Positions 1 to 8,906 of a stretch of DNA of 64,000 nucleotides are shown here, one piece after another; within the stretch, counting starts at the first letter, position 1, and each line of letters opens with the position of its first letter. The translations under genes and the position numbers were made by a program. The stretch comes from DATBLY01 sp963705545 (GTDB lineage Bacteria; Actinomycetota; UBA4738; HRBIN12), in NCBI GenBank assembly GCA_963705545.1, contig CAVPJX010000004.1:248001-312000 (forward strand). Direction: 5' to 3'. A model generated the notes under the pieces. The model saw only the letters and a program-made list of their open reading frames with translations, did no database searches and was not told the origin of the DNA.

Positions 1-902
1 TGCTCGTGAAGACCGCGCCGGGACAGGAGGATCTCCTCGACATCCCGGCCGACGGCTACGAGCCGCTCCGGGTGCAGGCCGAGAAGTTCTCCGCCGGCGA
101 GCTCGCCCGCGTGATCGCGCTCCTGCTCGCGGCGCAGAACGACATGCGCTGGACGACGTCGCCTCGCCTCTCGCTCGAGCTCGCCCTCGTGCGCGCGACG
201 ATGCCCGAGGCCGATCCGAGCCCCGCGGCGCTGATCGCTCGCCTGGAACGGCTGGAACGCCTCGCGGGGCTCGACGTCACGTCCGCGATCGACGCCGGTC
301 TCGGCGGCGGACCGCCGGACGCGGCGACCACCTCGATCGAGCCCACCGAGCCGGTGGCCTCGAAGGAGGGAGGGGTCACGGGGAGGAGCGACCCCGAGGA
401 ACGGAGCCGCGACGCGGGGAGGACGGGGGTCGCTCCGACCGCGACGCCTCCCGACCCCGTGGCCATGGCCGACGCCGTCATGGAGCCGGCGCCGCATGCG
501 GCGGACGCGGGCAGCGTCGATGTGGCGATGCTGCGACGTGGGTGGCCGAGCCTGATCGAACACCTGGGCCAGATCCGCCAGCCGATCCTTCGGGCGCTGC
601 TCGAGAGCGCCACGGTGGCGACCTTCGACGGGAACACCCTCGAGCTCGCGTTCCCGCCCGACAAGCGGTTCGGCGTGCAGAAGGTCGCGGACCGGCAGGA
701 CGAACTCCAGGGGGCGCTGGAGCACCTGTTCGGGATCCGTCCGGCCATCACCTGCGTCGTGCGCGAGTCACGCGAGCCGGCCGGCGGTCCCGCCGTGGTC
801 GAGCTCGTCGAGGAGGAGGACACGCCCAGCGACGAGGAAGCCCTCCGTCGTGTCCAGGAGATGCTGGGCGCGCAGCTCGCCGGCGACGTGGAACCGGCCT
901 AG
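1..902 (+). CDS. dnaX: DNA polymerase III subunit gamma/tau, C-terminal part (partial at left edge)
   Basis: The reading frame is already open at the window edge, so the start and the AAA+ clamp-loader ATPase domain lie outside. What remains is the end of domain III (about residues 30-95 of the visible part, helical, with motif RWTTSPRLSLELALVR), a low-complexity Pro/Ala/Asp linker, and a tau-like domain near the end. The assignment rests on this domain III signature and on recR following 7 bases later, a classic arrangement. The GTG at position 6 is not taken as a start because the frame continues upstream of it. The product tethers the clamp loader at the replication fork. Confidence 0.85.
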   Translation, partial: LVKTAPGQEDLLDIPADGYEPLRVQAEKFSAGELARVIALLLAAQNDMRWTTSPRLSLELALVRATMPEADPSPAALIARLERLERLAGLDVTSAIDAGLGGGPPDAATTSIEPTEPVASKEGGVTGRSDPEERSRDAGRTGVAPTATPPDPVAMADAVMEPAPHAADAGSVDVAMLRRGWPSLIEHLGQIRQPILRALLESATVATFDGNTLELAFPPDKRFGVQKVADRQDELQGALEHLFGIRPAITCVVRESREPAGGPAVVELVEEEDTPSDEEALRRVQEMLGAQLAGDVEPA

Positions 903-909
903 GACGCGC

Positions 910-1503
910 ATGTACGAGGGCCCGATCCAGGAGCTGATCGACGAGCTGGCGCGCTTGCCGGGCGTGGGGCCGAAGTCCGCGCAGCGGCTCGCGTTCTGGC
1001 TCGTGAAGGCGCCGGCCGAGGACGCGAAGCGCCTGGCCGCCGCGATCGTCCAGGCGAAGGAACGCATCGATTTCTGCCGCGAGTGCGGCAACGTGGCCGA
1101 GGGCGATCTCTGCCGGGTCTGCCGCGACGAGTCTCGAGACCGCACGGTCCTGTGCGTCGTCGAGGAGCCGAAGGACGCCGCGACGATCGAGAAGAGCGCC
1201 CTGCACAAGGGGCGCTACCACATCCTGGGCGGCGCGATCAGCCCGCTCGACGGCATCGGCCCCGACGACCTGCGCGTCCAGGAGCTCCTGGACCGCGTCG
1301 AGCGCGATCACGTCATCGAGGTGATCCTCGCGACGAACCCCAACCTCGAAGGGAACGCGACCGCGATGTACGTGGCGGCCCTTCTGAAGCCGACCGGGAT
1401 CCACGTCACCCGCCTGGCGAGCGGGCTCCCCGTCGGCGGCGACCTCGAGTACGTCGACGAGGTCACGCTCTCGCAGGCCCTCGAGGGTCGCCGCGAGATG
1501 TGA
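910..1503 (+). CDS. recR: Recombination protein RecR
   Basis: 197 residues, the normal length for RecR, which works with RecF and RecO to load RecA at single-strand gaps. Visible in order are an N-terminal helix-hairpin-helix (IDELARLPGVGPKSAQR), a four-cysteine zinc finger (CRECGNVAEGDLCRVC, about residues 57-72) and a Toprim domain (VVEEPKDAATIE, then ATNPNLEGNATA). The ATG at 910 fits the family N-terminus; the longer frame from 850 would overlap dnaX needlessly. The stop overlaps the next start (GTGA), implying co-translation. The ybaB/ebfC gene that often sits between dnaX and recR is absent. Confidence 0.97.
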   Translation: MYEGPIQELIDELARLPGVGPKSAQRLAFWLVKAPAEDAKRLAAAIVQAKERIDFCRECGNVAEGDLCRVCRDESRDRTVLCVVEEPKDAATIEKSALHKGRYHILGGAISPLDGIGPDDLRVQELLDRVERDHVIEVILATNPNLEGNATAMYVAALLKPTGIHVTRLASGLPVGGDLEYVDEVTLSQALEGRREM

Positions 1504-2078
1504 GCCGCGCCGTGGCGATGCCCTCGGTGCGGGAGGTCTCCGACCGGGCGCTCGTCCTGTACGCCCTCGTGCGGCGCGCCACGATCGAGCACCTGCTCTC
1601 GGGATGGGCGAACGAACCGTCTCGGATCGCCCAGGCCGAGGCCGCCCGGGTGGAAACCGATCGCTGGCTGACGCGGGAGTCGCTCGACGACGCCGTCGGC
1701 GAGCTCGAGCGTCGGCTGCTCGCCGCCCCCTCGGGTTCGTGGCCCGCGGAGGCCGCGGCGGACGGCGAATGGCGACACGAGGCGCTCGGCACGCTGCTGT
1801 GGGGTCTGCGGCACCTCGACTCGCTCCCGTCGTACGACCAGGCGTTCGATCGGGACGCGGTCTCGGAGGCGATCACACGCTACGGGTCGGTCTCCTCGTT
1901 CCGCGCCGAGGGCGCGCTGCGTCCGGACGCCGAGGTGGAGCGGGCGTGGCACGAGGCGGACGCGTGGTTCGCGGCGACCGAGGGCTCGAGCGACGAGGAC
2001 GCGGCGCTCGCGTCGACGGCGATCGAGCGCCTCCGCGCGCTCAGCTGGCTGCGCGACGCCTCCGCACCCAGACCGTGA
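1500..2078 (+). CDS. DUF4272-like protein
   Basis: 192 residues, function unknown. It starts at a GTG that overlaps the recR stop by four bases; an in-frame ATG at 1518 is the alternative. The N-terminal helix (SDRALVLYALVRRATIEH) and a central WRHEALGTLLWGLRHLDSLP segment resemble DUF4272 proteins, a helical family without assigned activity. No signal peptide or membrane segment is visible. It is translationally coupled to recR, which may mean only shared transcription. Its last 38 bases overlap the 3' end of the opposite-strand DUF4349 gene. Family assignment is from memory of conserved patterns and should be tested with a profile search. Confidence 0.65.
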   Translation: MSRAVAMPSVREVSDRALVLYALVRRATIEHLLSGWANEPSRIAQAEAARVETDRWLTRESLDDAVGELERRLLAAPSGSWPAEAAADGEWRHEALGTLLWGLRHLDSLPSYDQAFDRDAVSEAITRYGSVSSFRAEGALRPDAEVERAWHEADAWFAATEGSSDEDAALASTAIERLRALSWLRDASAPRP

Positions 2079-3102
2079 CGCCCAGGATCGCGAGGGCGAT
2101 CAGGCCGATCGGGATCAGGTAGCCGAGGCCCACGATCACGGCCGCGACCACGGACATGAACCCGTCGATCGCGTCGTCCCATGCGTTGCCGAGATCGGGA
2201 CCTGTTTCCGCAGCCGTCTGGGCGGTGGCCTCCGCGTTGCCCTCGTGTAGGCGCACCTCGATCGTCGACTCCGCCACCTGATCGTTCAGGACGTTCAGCT
2301 GGCCCTGGATGCGCTCGATGTCGAGCTGGGTCCGCTCGACCAGCGTCGCCAGCCGCAGGATCTCGGCGGACGTCGTGGCGTCCGCCTGCAGATCCAGCAG
2401 GAGCGCTCGGCGCTGCTTCAGGATGTCGAGACGCGCGGTCAGGTCGACGAACTCCGCGGTGACGTCCTTGCCCGAGATCCGCTGCCGCTCGACGACGCCG
2501 AGCTCTCGCAGCGCGAGCATCGCCTGGTCGAACCGCTTCGCCGGGATCCGCAGGGTGAGGGTGCCGGTCCGTTCGCGCGTCGTCGTCGACGTGAGGACGA
2601 AGCCACCGTTGTTCTCCGCGATGCGCGTCACGGCCGCGAACCCGTCCGAGAACCCGTCGTCCGGGACGCGGATCGCGATCGAGCCGTTGCGCACGATCTT
2701 CGACAGGTCCTCCGGTGCGCTGTCCGTGGAGATCGCGGCGAGGTCGTTCGATCCGGAGGCGTCCGATCCCTGGAACCCGAGCGTGGGTGTGGGCTGCGCC
2801 GCGGGTGCCGACCCGCTCGCGGAACCTCCGCCGACCGCGCCACCCGTCTCGCCGAACGCACCGGTCGATGCCGCCGAGCCGGCCTCGTCGCTCGCCTTGA
2901 ACAGCGCCAGCCGGCGAGCGCCACCCTGCGCGAACCACCCGAGGGCGCCGGCCAGGACGAGCACGGCGAGACATGCGGCGGCCACGCGCCTCCAGGATCC
3001 GCGTCGCCGATGGGAGCCGGTCGCTCCCAGGAGCTGTTCGCGCTTCGCCGCGACGAGCAGGTCGTCCTCGAGGAGCCGGAGGATGTCGAACTCGGTCTTC
3101 AC
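2041..3102 (-). CDS. DUF4349 membrane protein, probable partner of the upstream ECF sigma factor
   Basis: 353 residues. A short cytosolic N-terminus (about 1-35) is followed by a membrane segment (AAACLAVLVLAGALGWFAQ), a Ser/Gly/Ala-rich linker, a DUF4349 domain with a central coiled coil (about 170-310: LDILKQRRALLLDL, VERTQLDIERIQGQL) and a second membrane segment (LIPIGLIALAILGVTVWV). The GTG start overlaps the sigma gene stop (GTGA), so the pair is co-translated. The layout, with a cytosolic end before a membrane span and an extracytoplasmic sensor, is what a membrane anti-sigma factor needs, but no zinc HxxxCxxC motif is present. The anti-sigma role is inference; DUF4349 itself has no settled function. 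Confidence 0.8.
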   Translation of the reverse strand: MKTEFDILRLLEDDLLVAAKREQLLGATGSHRRRGSWRRVAAACLAVLVLAGALGWFAQGGARRLALFKASDEAGSAASTGAFGETGGAVGGGSASGSAPAAQPTPTLGFQGSDASGSNDLAAISTDSAPEDLSKIVRNGSIAIRVPDDGFSDGFAAVTRIAENNGGFVLTSTTTRERTGTLTLRIPAKRFDQAMLALRELGVVERQRISGKDVTAEFVDLTARLDILKQRRALLLDLQADATTSAEILRLATLVERTQLDIERIQGQLNVLNDQVAESTIEVRLHEGNAEATAQTAAETGPDLGNAWDDAIDGFMSVVAAVIVGLGYLIPIGLIALAILGVTVWVRRRRAAS

Positions 3103-3689
3103 GGCGCATCCACCTCCATTCCGAGCTCCGAGCCGCGTCGTTGCAGGAGGATCGCGAGTTTGCGGAGCCCTCGGCTCACGCGCTGTCGCGCGTTCACCTC
3201 CGAGCAGGACAGTCGGCGTGCGACCTCCGGGTACGGGAGCCCCTCGATCACGTGCAGGCGCATCGCCTCGCGCTGCTCCGTGGAGAGCGTCTCCAGGGCG
3301 TCGACCAGCGCCTCGCGGATCGGGGCGAGATCCACGAGGTCTTCGATCCGCTCGTAGTCCTCGGGCGGCAGCTCGCGGAGCGGCATCCCGAGCTTGCGTC
3401 GGGCGGCGGCGTCCACGCGTCCCCACCGGAAGAACCGGCCGAGCTGATGCCGGGCGACCCCGTAGAGCCACGCCACGCCGTTCACCCCCTGGTCGGTGTA
3501 GGTCGCCCGCGACGCGTACGCTTGGGCGAACGTCTCGGCCGTGAGCTCGGAGGCGGCCTCCGGATCCAGCGTGCGACGCGCGAAGTACCGCAGCAGATCC
3601 TCCGCGTGCCGCCGGTACAGCTCCGTGAACGCCTCGGGGTCGTCCCGCGACGCGATCAGGAGCTCGCTGTCGGTCCGCTCGTCGCTCAC
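3099..3689 (-). CDS. ECF-type RNA polymerase sigma factor
   Basis: 196 residues with sigma region 2 (DPEAFTELYRRHAEDLLRYF, then ASELTAETFAQAYA) and region 4 (ALETLSTEQREAMRLHVIEG, then YPEVARRLSCSEVNARQRVS), i.e. a SigE/RpoE-like extracytoplasmic-function sigma factor. The GTG at 3689 is chosen because GAGGGAG precedes it; an in-frame ATG at 3740 lacks such a site. It is the first gene of a pair with the DUF4349 membrane protein. Upstream on this strand, GGAACC (3774-3769) resembles an ECF -35 element, compatible with autoregulation, but no convincing -10 was matched. The signal is unknown. Confidence 0.9.
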   Translation of the reverse strand: MSDERTDSELLIASRDDPEAFTELYRRHAEDLLRYFARRTLDPEAASELTAETFAQAYASRATYTDQGVNGVAWLYGVARHQLGRFFRWGRVDAAARRKLGMPLRELPPEDYERIEDLVDLAPIREALVDALETLSTEQREAMRLHVIEGLPYPEVARRLSCSEVNARQRVSRGLRKLAILLQRRGSELGMEVDAP

Positions 3690-3744
3690 GGTCTCCCTCT
3701 CGGCCCGGTCCGCGCGCGGACCGGTGTTCGCCCGTACCATGCCC

Positions 3745-3764
3745 CGGTCGTGACCGGTCGTGAC
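3745..3764. repeat. Perfect 10-bp tandem repeat in a divergent promoter region
   Basis: CGGTCGTGAC occurs twice head to tail in the 111-base gap between the divergently transcribed ECF sigma gene and the S9 peptidase gene. Nothing else in the gap explains it. A direct repeat of about one helical turn suits a regulator binding site; which of the two genes it controls cannot be told. Confidence 0.55.
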
Positions 3765-3800
3765 AGCCGGTTCCCATCGATCGAACCGAGGAGACGTTCC

Positions 3801-5906
3801 GTGACCGACGATCCGTTCCCGGCAGCGGTCCCCGATTCCTTCCCCCGCCAGTACGCGCGGACGCGGCGGTTCAGCCTGGGCCGGCCCCGGACGTTCGCGG
3901 TCGCGGAGGACGGGTCCCGCGTCGCCTTCCTGCGATCGCGCGCGGCGGACGACCCGGCCGGGTGCCTATGGGTGCTCGACACGGCGACCGGGGAGGAGCG
4001 TCTGGTGTTCGACCCGGCCGTCCCGGAGGACGAGCACCTGTCGGCCGAGGAGCGTGACCGGCGGGAGCGTCGCCGCGAGTCCCTCACGGGGGTGACCGAC
4101 CACGCGACCGACCGAGCGGTCCGCGTCTCCGCCTTCGCGATGGGGGGCGGCGTGTACGTGGCCGATCTCGTCGAGGGCGGGACGCGCCGCATCGAGGTCG
4201 GCGCCGAGGATCCGTTCGACACCAGGCCCGACCCGGCGGGCCGTCGGATCGCGTACGTCTCCGACGGCGCGCTCCGGGTCGTGGGGGTCGACGGGACCGA
4301 TGACCGCGAGCTCGCCTCGGACCCAGATCCCGATGTCCATTGGGGCGTCGCCGAGTTCGTCGCGGCCGAGGAGATGGACCGGCTCCGCGGGTTCTGGTGG
4401 TCACCCGACGGCGAGCGGATCGTCGCTGCGCGCGTGGACGACCGACCGGTGCGCGTGTGGCACATCGCGTCGCCGATCGATCCGGAGGCTGCGCCGCGTT
4501 CGGTCCGCTATCCGCGTGCCGGCACGGACAACGCGATCGTGACCCTGTCGGTGTTCGACCTCGACGGCGGCCGGGTGGACGTGGACTGGGACCGCGAGGC
4601 GTTCGAGTACCTCGTCTCGGTGACGTGGACATCGGACGGCCCGCTCACCCTGGTCGTGCAGTCCCGGGATCAGAAGGTCTGGCGGATCCTCGCCGTCGAT
4701 CCGGACACCGGGACGAGCCGCACGATCCGTGAGGATCGGGACGACCGCTGGCTCGACATCGTCGGCGGCCTACCCGCCTGGCTGCCCGACGGTCGCCTGG
4801 TCCGCGCGGTCGATCTCGACGACACGAGGCGGATCGCGTTCGACGACGAACCGATGTCGCCGCCGGGGCTGCAGGTCGTCGAGGTCCTCGACGTTGGCGA
4901 GCACGTGGTGTTCCGTGGGTCGGAGGATCCGACCGAGATCCACGTGTACCGCCTGGCCATCGACGGGGCCGTCTCGCGTCTGACGGGTTCCCCGGGCGTC
5001 CACACGGCCGCGGTGGGCGGAGACGTGCTGGTGCTCACATCGGCGACGATGGAGGCCCTGCCGGCCACCCGGGTGATCCGCGGCGGCGAGGAGGTCGCGT
5101 CGCTCCGGTCGTTCACGGAGCAGCCGCTCCTGATCCCGAGGCCGACCTTCTTCACGGGTGGGGAGCGTGAGCTCCGGATGGCGCTGTTCACCCCGAACGG
5201 CGCGGAGCCGGACGCGAAGCTCCCGGTGCTGCTGGATCCGTACGGCGGACCTCACTTCGGGGTCGTCCAGAAGGCGATGGGCATCCACTTCGAGTCGCAG
5301 TGGTTCGCGGACCGGGGGTTCGCGGTGCTCGCGATCGACGGCCGGGGTACGCCGAACCGCGGGCCGACGTGGGACCGCGCGGTCTACCGGAACCTGGCAG
5401 ACCCCGTGCTCGAGGATCAGGTGGACGGGCTGCACGAGGCGGCGGAGCGGTTCGGGTTCCTCGACCTCGAGCGCGTCGCGATCCGCGGGTGGTCGTTCGG
5501 GGGCTTCCTTTCGGCGATGGCGGTGCTCCGCCGGCCCGATGTCTTCCACGCTGCGGTCGCCGGCGCGCCCACGACCGACGATGCCCTCTACGACACGCAC
5601 TACACGGAGCGGTACCTCGGGAGGCCCGACGAGGAGGTCGAGGCGTACGCACGGTGCCGGCTGCTGGACGACGCACCGAACCTCACGCGGCCGCTGATGC
5701 TGATCCACGGGCTCTCGGACGACAACGTCTACGTCGCCCATACCCTGCTGCTGTCCCAGCGCCTGATGGAGGCGGGGCGCCCGCACACGGTCCTGCCCCT
5801 CTCCGGCATCACGCACGCGCCGCTGGATCCGGCGGTCGCCGAGAACCTGCTGATGCTGCAGGTCCGGTTCCTACGCGACGCCTTAGGGCTCCCCGACCCG
5901 GCCTGA
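3801..5906 (+). CDS. S9-family prolyl oligopeptidase / dipeptidyl peptidase IV-like
   Basis: 701 residues: an N-terminal beta-propeller of DPP-IV type (about 30-430, repeated WSPDG/VSDG blades) followed by an alpha/beta-hydrolase domain. The nucleophile is Ser565 in GWSFGG, the acid lies in HGLSDDN (Asp640/641) and the base is His672 in GITHAP, a complete catalytic triad. The family removes dipeptides or cleaves after proline in short peptides. GTG at 3801 is chosen because GAGGAG sits 6-12 bases before it; the frame is open far upstream only because of high GC. There is no signal peptide, so it is probably cytosolic. Confidence 0.93.
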   Translation: MTDDPFPAAVPDSFPRQYARTRRFSLGRPRTFAVAEDGSRVAFLRSRAADDPAGCLWVLDTATGEERLVFDPAVPEDEHLSAEERDRRERRRESLTGVTDHATDRAVRVSAFAMGGGVYVADLVEGGTRRIEVGAEDPFDTRPDPAGRRIAYVSDGALRVVGVDGTDDRELASDPDPDVHWGVAEFVAAEEMDRLRGFWWSPDGERIVAARVDDRPVRVWHIASPIDPEAAPRSVRYPRAGTDNAIVTLSVFDLDGGRVDVDWDREAFEYLVSVTWTSDGPLTLVVQSRDQKVWRILAVDPDTGTSRTIREDRDDRWLDIVGGLPAWLPDGRLVRAVDLDDTRRIAFDDEPMSPPGLQVVEVLDVGEHVVFRGSEDPTEIHVYRLAIDGAVSRLTGSPGVHTAAVGGDVLVLTSATMEALPATRVIRGGEEVASLRSFTEQPLLIPRPTFFTGGERELRMALFTPNGAEPDAKLPVLLDPYGGPHFGVVQKAMGIHFESQWFADRGFAVLAIDGRGTPNRGPTWDRAVYRNLADPVLEDQVDGLHEAAERFGFLDLERVAIRGWSFGGFLSAMAVLRRPDVFHAAVAGAPTTDDALYDTHYTERYLGRPDEEVEAYARCRLLDDAPNLTRPLMLIHGLSDDNVYVAHTLLLSQRLMEAGRPHTVLPLSGITHAPLDPAVAENLLMLQVRFLRDALGLPDPA

Positions 5907-5951
5907 CCTCGCTGCTACGCTCGGGGCTCGCGGTCAGGAGACGTCCGAGGC

Positions 5952-7181
5952 ATGCCCATCATCGTCCAGAAGTACGGCGGCACCTCGGTCGGCACGACCG
6001 AGCGGATCGAGGCGGTGGCCGACCGGGTCGTCCGGGCCAAGGAGGACGGGTTCGACGTCCTCGTGGTCGTCTCCGCGATGGGGCAGCACACGGACGAGCT
6101 GCTCGCGATGGCCCGGACGATCACCGAGCTTCCCGAACCGCGCGAGCTGGACATGCTGCTGACCTCCGGCGAGCGCATCGCGATGGCACTGCTCGCGATC
6201 GCGATCAACGCCCGCGGCTGCAAGGCCGCCTCCTACACCGGGTCGCAGGCCGGCATCATCACGGACAACCAGCACGGCGCCGCGAAGATCGTCGAGATCC
6301 GTCCGAAACGGATCGCGGAGGCGATCGCCGGCGGGAACGTGGTGATCCTCGCCGGCTTCCAGGGCCTATCGACGAACTACGACATCACGACGCTCGGACG
6401 GGGCGGATCCGACACGACGGCGGTGGCGATGGCGGCGGCTCTCGGAGCCGAGATCTGCGAGATCTACACCGACGTCGACGGCGTCTACACGGCGGATCCT
6501 CGGCTCGTGACGGGGGCTCGCAAGCTCGACACGGTCTCGTACGAGGAGATGCTCGAGCTGGCCTCGTCGGGGGCGAAGGTCCTGATGTCGAGGGCCGTGG
6601 AGTACGCTCGCCGCCACGGGGTCCGGCTGCACGTGCGGTCGTCGTTCTCGGACGAGCCCGGCACGTGGATCCGAGAGGTGGACGAGCAGGCGATGGAACA
6701 GGTGATGATCTCCGGCGTGGCGCTCGACGACGACGAGGCGAAGGTCACGCTCGATCGGGTGCCCGACCAGCCCGGCGTGGCGGCCACGGTGTTCAAGGCG
6801 ATCGCCGCCGAGGGGATCAACGTGGACATGATCGTCCAGAACGTCTCGCACGATGGAGCGACGGACCTGTCCTTCACGGCGCCGTTGGTCGATCTGCCGC
6901 GGCTGGGCGCCGTGATGGAGGGTGTCCGTCAGCAGATCGGCGCCACGAGGGTCACGATCGACGACGGTGTGGCGAAGGTCTCGCTGGTCGGCGCGGGCAT
7001 GAAGAGCCATCCAGGGGTCGCGGCCGACGTCTTCGACGCGCTCGCCGCGCAGTCGATCAACATCGAGATGATCTCGACGTCGGCGATCCGTATCTCGTGC
7101 GTGATCCGCAAGGACGACGCCGAGCGCGCGGTGCGGGCGATCCACGAGCGGTTCGAGCTCGACGCCGACGCATCGACGTGA
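5952..7181 (+). CDS. lysC: Aspartate kinase
   Basis: 409 residues, typical for the actinobacterial enzyme. It phosphorylates aspartate, the first step toward lysine, threonine, methionine and diaminopimelate. The N-terminal signature VQKYGGTSVG (residues 5-14) and GRGGSDTTAVA mark the amino-acid kinase domain; two C-terminal ACT domains (from about residue 265: VPDQPGVAATVFKAI, then HPGVAADVFDAL) would bind the feedback inhibitor. It is followed by a coupled membrane-protein gene and then asd, the next enzyme of the pathway. In many actinobacteria the downstream asd overlaps or follows directly; here an extra gene is inserted between them. Confidence 0.97.
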   Translation: MPIIVQKYGGTSVGTTERIEAVADRVVRAKEDGFDVLVVVSAMGQHTDELLAMARTITELPEPRELDMLLTSGERIAMALLAIAINARGCKAASYTGSQAGIITDNQHGAAKIVEIRPKRIAEAIAGGNVVILAGFQGLSTNYDITTLGRGGSDTTAVAMAAALGAEICEIYTDVDGVYTADPRLVTGARKLDTVSYEEMLELASSGAKVLMSRAVEYARRHGVRLHVRSSFSDEPGTWIREVDEQAMEQVMISGVALDDDEAKVTLDRVPDQPGVAATVFKAIAAEGINVDMIVQNVSHDGATDLSFTAPLVDLPRLGAVMEGVRQQIGATRVTIDDGVAKVSLVGAGMKSHPGVAADVFDALAAQSINIEMISTSAIRISCVIRKDDAERAVRAIHERFELDADAST

Positions 7182-7834
7182 CCGACCTTCCCTCCCCGCC
7201 CCCGTCCGACCGGCCGTCGGTCCCGCCGCCACCGGGCGAGACGGCGCGCACGGGCGAGCCGGCGGCCTCGGTCGGTCCGTCTCCGCCGGGCGCTGAGGAG
7301 GAGGCGCCGCCGCGGTCGCGGCGCACGCTGGTCGTGGGCCTGCTCTTGGTCGCCGCCCTCGTCGGCGCGGTGATCGCGATCTGGGCCTGGCTCGCGGCCC
7401 CGGCCGTCTGCGCGGGGCGCGACGTCCGCTCGGATCGGTTCGGCTACTGCCTCGCCGCCCCCGACGGATGGCGCGTGGCCGAGGTGCCGGATCAGACGAC
7501 CGACCAGCTCTTCCGCCCCGATGCCGCGACCACCCTCACGATCCAGGCCGTGCGGACCCCGGCCGACCTGGAGACGTTCGCGTCGCTCGTCCGTGAGTCC
7601 CAATCCGACGACGAGCTCCGTCCCGGGAAGGTCACGCCGGCGTCGGTCGACGGGGTCGAGGCGCTGATGTGGGACGTGGAGCTCCGCGCCGACCGTCGGC
7701 CGATCCACGCTCGGACCGTGGTGTTCGTGAGCGGTGGGGTGGGCTGGCGGGTGCAGTTCGCGGACCTCGTGGATGCGTTCGAGCAACACCGAGGGGATCT
7801 CGACGCGATCCTCGACTCCTGGCGCTTCCTCTGA
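7178..7834 (+). CDS. Membrane-anchored protein of unknown function between ask and asd
   Basis: 218 residues starting at a GTG that overlaps the aspartate kinase stop by four bases. The N-terminal 45 residues are Pro/Ser/Gly-rich, followed by one membrane segment (VVGLLLVAALVGAVIAIWAW, about 52-71) and an outer domain of about 140 residues containing CAGRDVRSDRFGYCLAAPDGW with two cysteines that could form a disulfide. The pattern of a short FGYCL..P.GW start then a beta-rich domain is common in actinobacterial secreted or anchored proteins. No enzymatic motif is recognised. Co-translation with aspartate kinase may be incidental. Confidence 0.75.
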   Translation: MTDLPSPPPSDRPSVPPPPGETARTGEPAASVGPSPPGAEEEAPPRSRRTLVVGLLLVAALVGAVIAIWAWLAAPAVCAGRDVRSDRFGYCLAAPDGWRVAEVPDQTTDQLFRPDAATTLTIQAVRTPADLETFASLVRESQSDDELRPGKVTPASVDGVEALMWDVELRADRRPIHARTVVFVSGGVGWRVQFADLVDAFEQHRGDLDAILDSWRFL

Positions 7835-7845
7835 GGACCGGCCGG

Positions 7846-7851
7846 TAGCAT
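7846..7851 (+). promoter_or_regulatory. -10 element for leaderless asd
   Basis: TAGCAT ends 7 bases before the ATG at 7859, which puts the expected transcription start on the start codon. It supports 7859 rather than the in-frame ATG at 7850, which would lie inside the -10 box. No good -35 is visible. Confidence 0.55.
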
Positions 7852-7858
7852 GGTCGCC

Positions 7859-8884
7859 ATGCAGGTAGCCGTGGTCGGCGCGACCGGCGCCGTAGGACGC
7901 GAGATGACGCGGATCCTCGAGGAGCGTGCGTTCCCCGTGGACCGGTTCCTGCCGCTCGCCTCCGCCCGTTCGGACGGCCGCATGGTGCGCTTCCAGAGCG
8001 AAGACCATGCCGTGCAGGAGCTCTCGCTCGAACGGCTCCGCGGCGTCGACGTCGCGCTGGTGTCGGCCGGCGCGACCGTGTCGCGCGCGTTCGTTCCTCA
8101 GGCGGCGGCGGCGGGAACCGTGTGCATCGACAACTCCAGCGCGTTCCGGATGGACCCGTCCGTCCCCCTGTCGATCCCGGACGTGAACCCCGAGGCCCTC
8201 GACGGCGAGCCGATGATCGTTGCGGTGCCGAACTGCACGACGATCACGGCGATGTTGGCCGTGGGCCCGCTCCATCGGGCCGCGGGGCTGACGTCGCTCG
8301 TGATCTCGAGCTACCAGTCGGTCTCGGGCGCAGGCTGGAAGGGCACGCGCGAGCTGATCGAACAGGTGGAGAAGCTCCACGGACGCGAGGAGGAGCTCGC
8401 GCATCCCGACCTGGACGCGCTGCCGGTCGGGGAGGTGTTCGGAAAGACGATCGCCTACAACGTGGTGGCGAAGGTCGGTGAGTTCGAGGAGGGCGGCTAC
8501 ACCGGCGAGGAAGCCAAGATGATGGCCGAGCCACGGAAGATCCTCGGCCTTCCCGGCCTCCCGGTCGTCGCGACCTCGGTGCGCGTCCCGGTGCCCGTCG
8601 GACACGCCGCCTCGCTCGTCGCGACGTTCACCCGGCCCATCACCCCCGACGAGGCTCGGCAGGTCCTCTCGGGCGCTCCGGGCGTGGAGCTCCGCGACGA
8701 CCCTGCGAACGGGATCTACCCGTCGCCGCTCGAGTCGGCCGGGCTCGACGTCGCGCTCGTCGGTCGGATCCGGCAGCTCGAGCACGACCCGTCGGGGCTC
8801 GCCCTGTTCAGCTGCGCCGACAACCTGCGGATCGGCGCGGCGCTCGACGCGATCCGGATCGCCGAGCGGCGCTTCGGTCGCTGA
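7859..8884 (+). CDS. asd: Aspartate-semialdehyde dehydrogenase
   Basis: 341 residues. It reduces aspartyl phosphate to aspartate semialdehyde, acting directly after aspartate kinase. It has an N-terminal NADP-binding glycine motif (VVGATGAVG, residues 4-12), the catalytic cysteine in VPNCTTI (Cys126) and a conserved SYQSVSGAG loop. An ATG three codons upstream (7850) overlaps the probable -10 box, so the start at 7859 is preferred; the protein then begins right at the Rossmann strand, as in relatives. The downstream gene is convergent with a 22-base gap. Confidence 0.95.
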   Translation: MQVAVVGATGAVGREMTRILEERAFPVDRFLPLASARSDGRMVRFQSEDHAVQELSLERLRGVDVALVSAGATVSRAFVPQAAAAGTVCIDNSSAFRMDPSVPLSIPDVNPEALDGEPMIVAVPNCTTITAMLAVGPLHRAAGLTSLVISSYQSVSGAGWKGTRELIEQVEKLHGREEELAHPDLDALPVGEVFGKTIAYNVVAKVGEFEEGGYTGEEAKMMAEPRKILGLPGLPVVATSVRVPVPVGHAASLVATFTRPITPDEARQVLSGAPGVELRDDPANGIYPSPLESAGLDVALVGRIRQLEHDPSGLALFSCADNLRIGAALDAIRIAERRFGR

Positions 8885-8906
8885 CGGACGGCGTCGGGGC
8901 GGCCGT

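Noticed and set aside
6..8. GTG at position 6 as the start of the first gene
   Set aside because: The frame is open to the left edge and the protein begins inside a DnaX domain III, so the gene is truncated by the window.
2973..3800. N-terminal extension of the S9 peptidase to 2973
   Set aside because: The extension is antisense to the sigma and DUF4349 genes; the ribosome site before GTG 3801 fits the true start.
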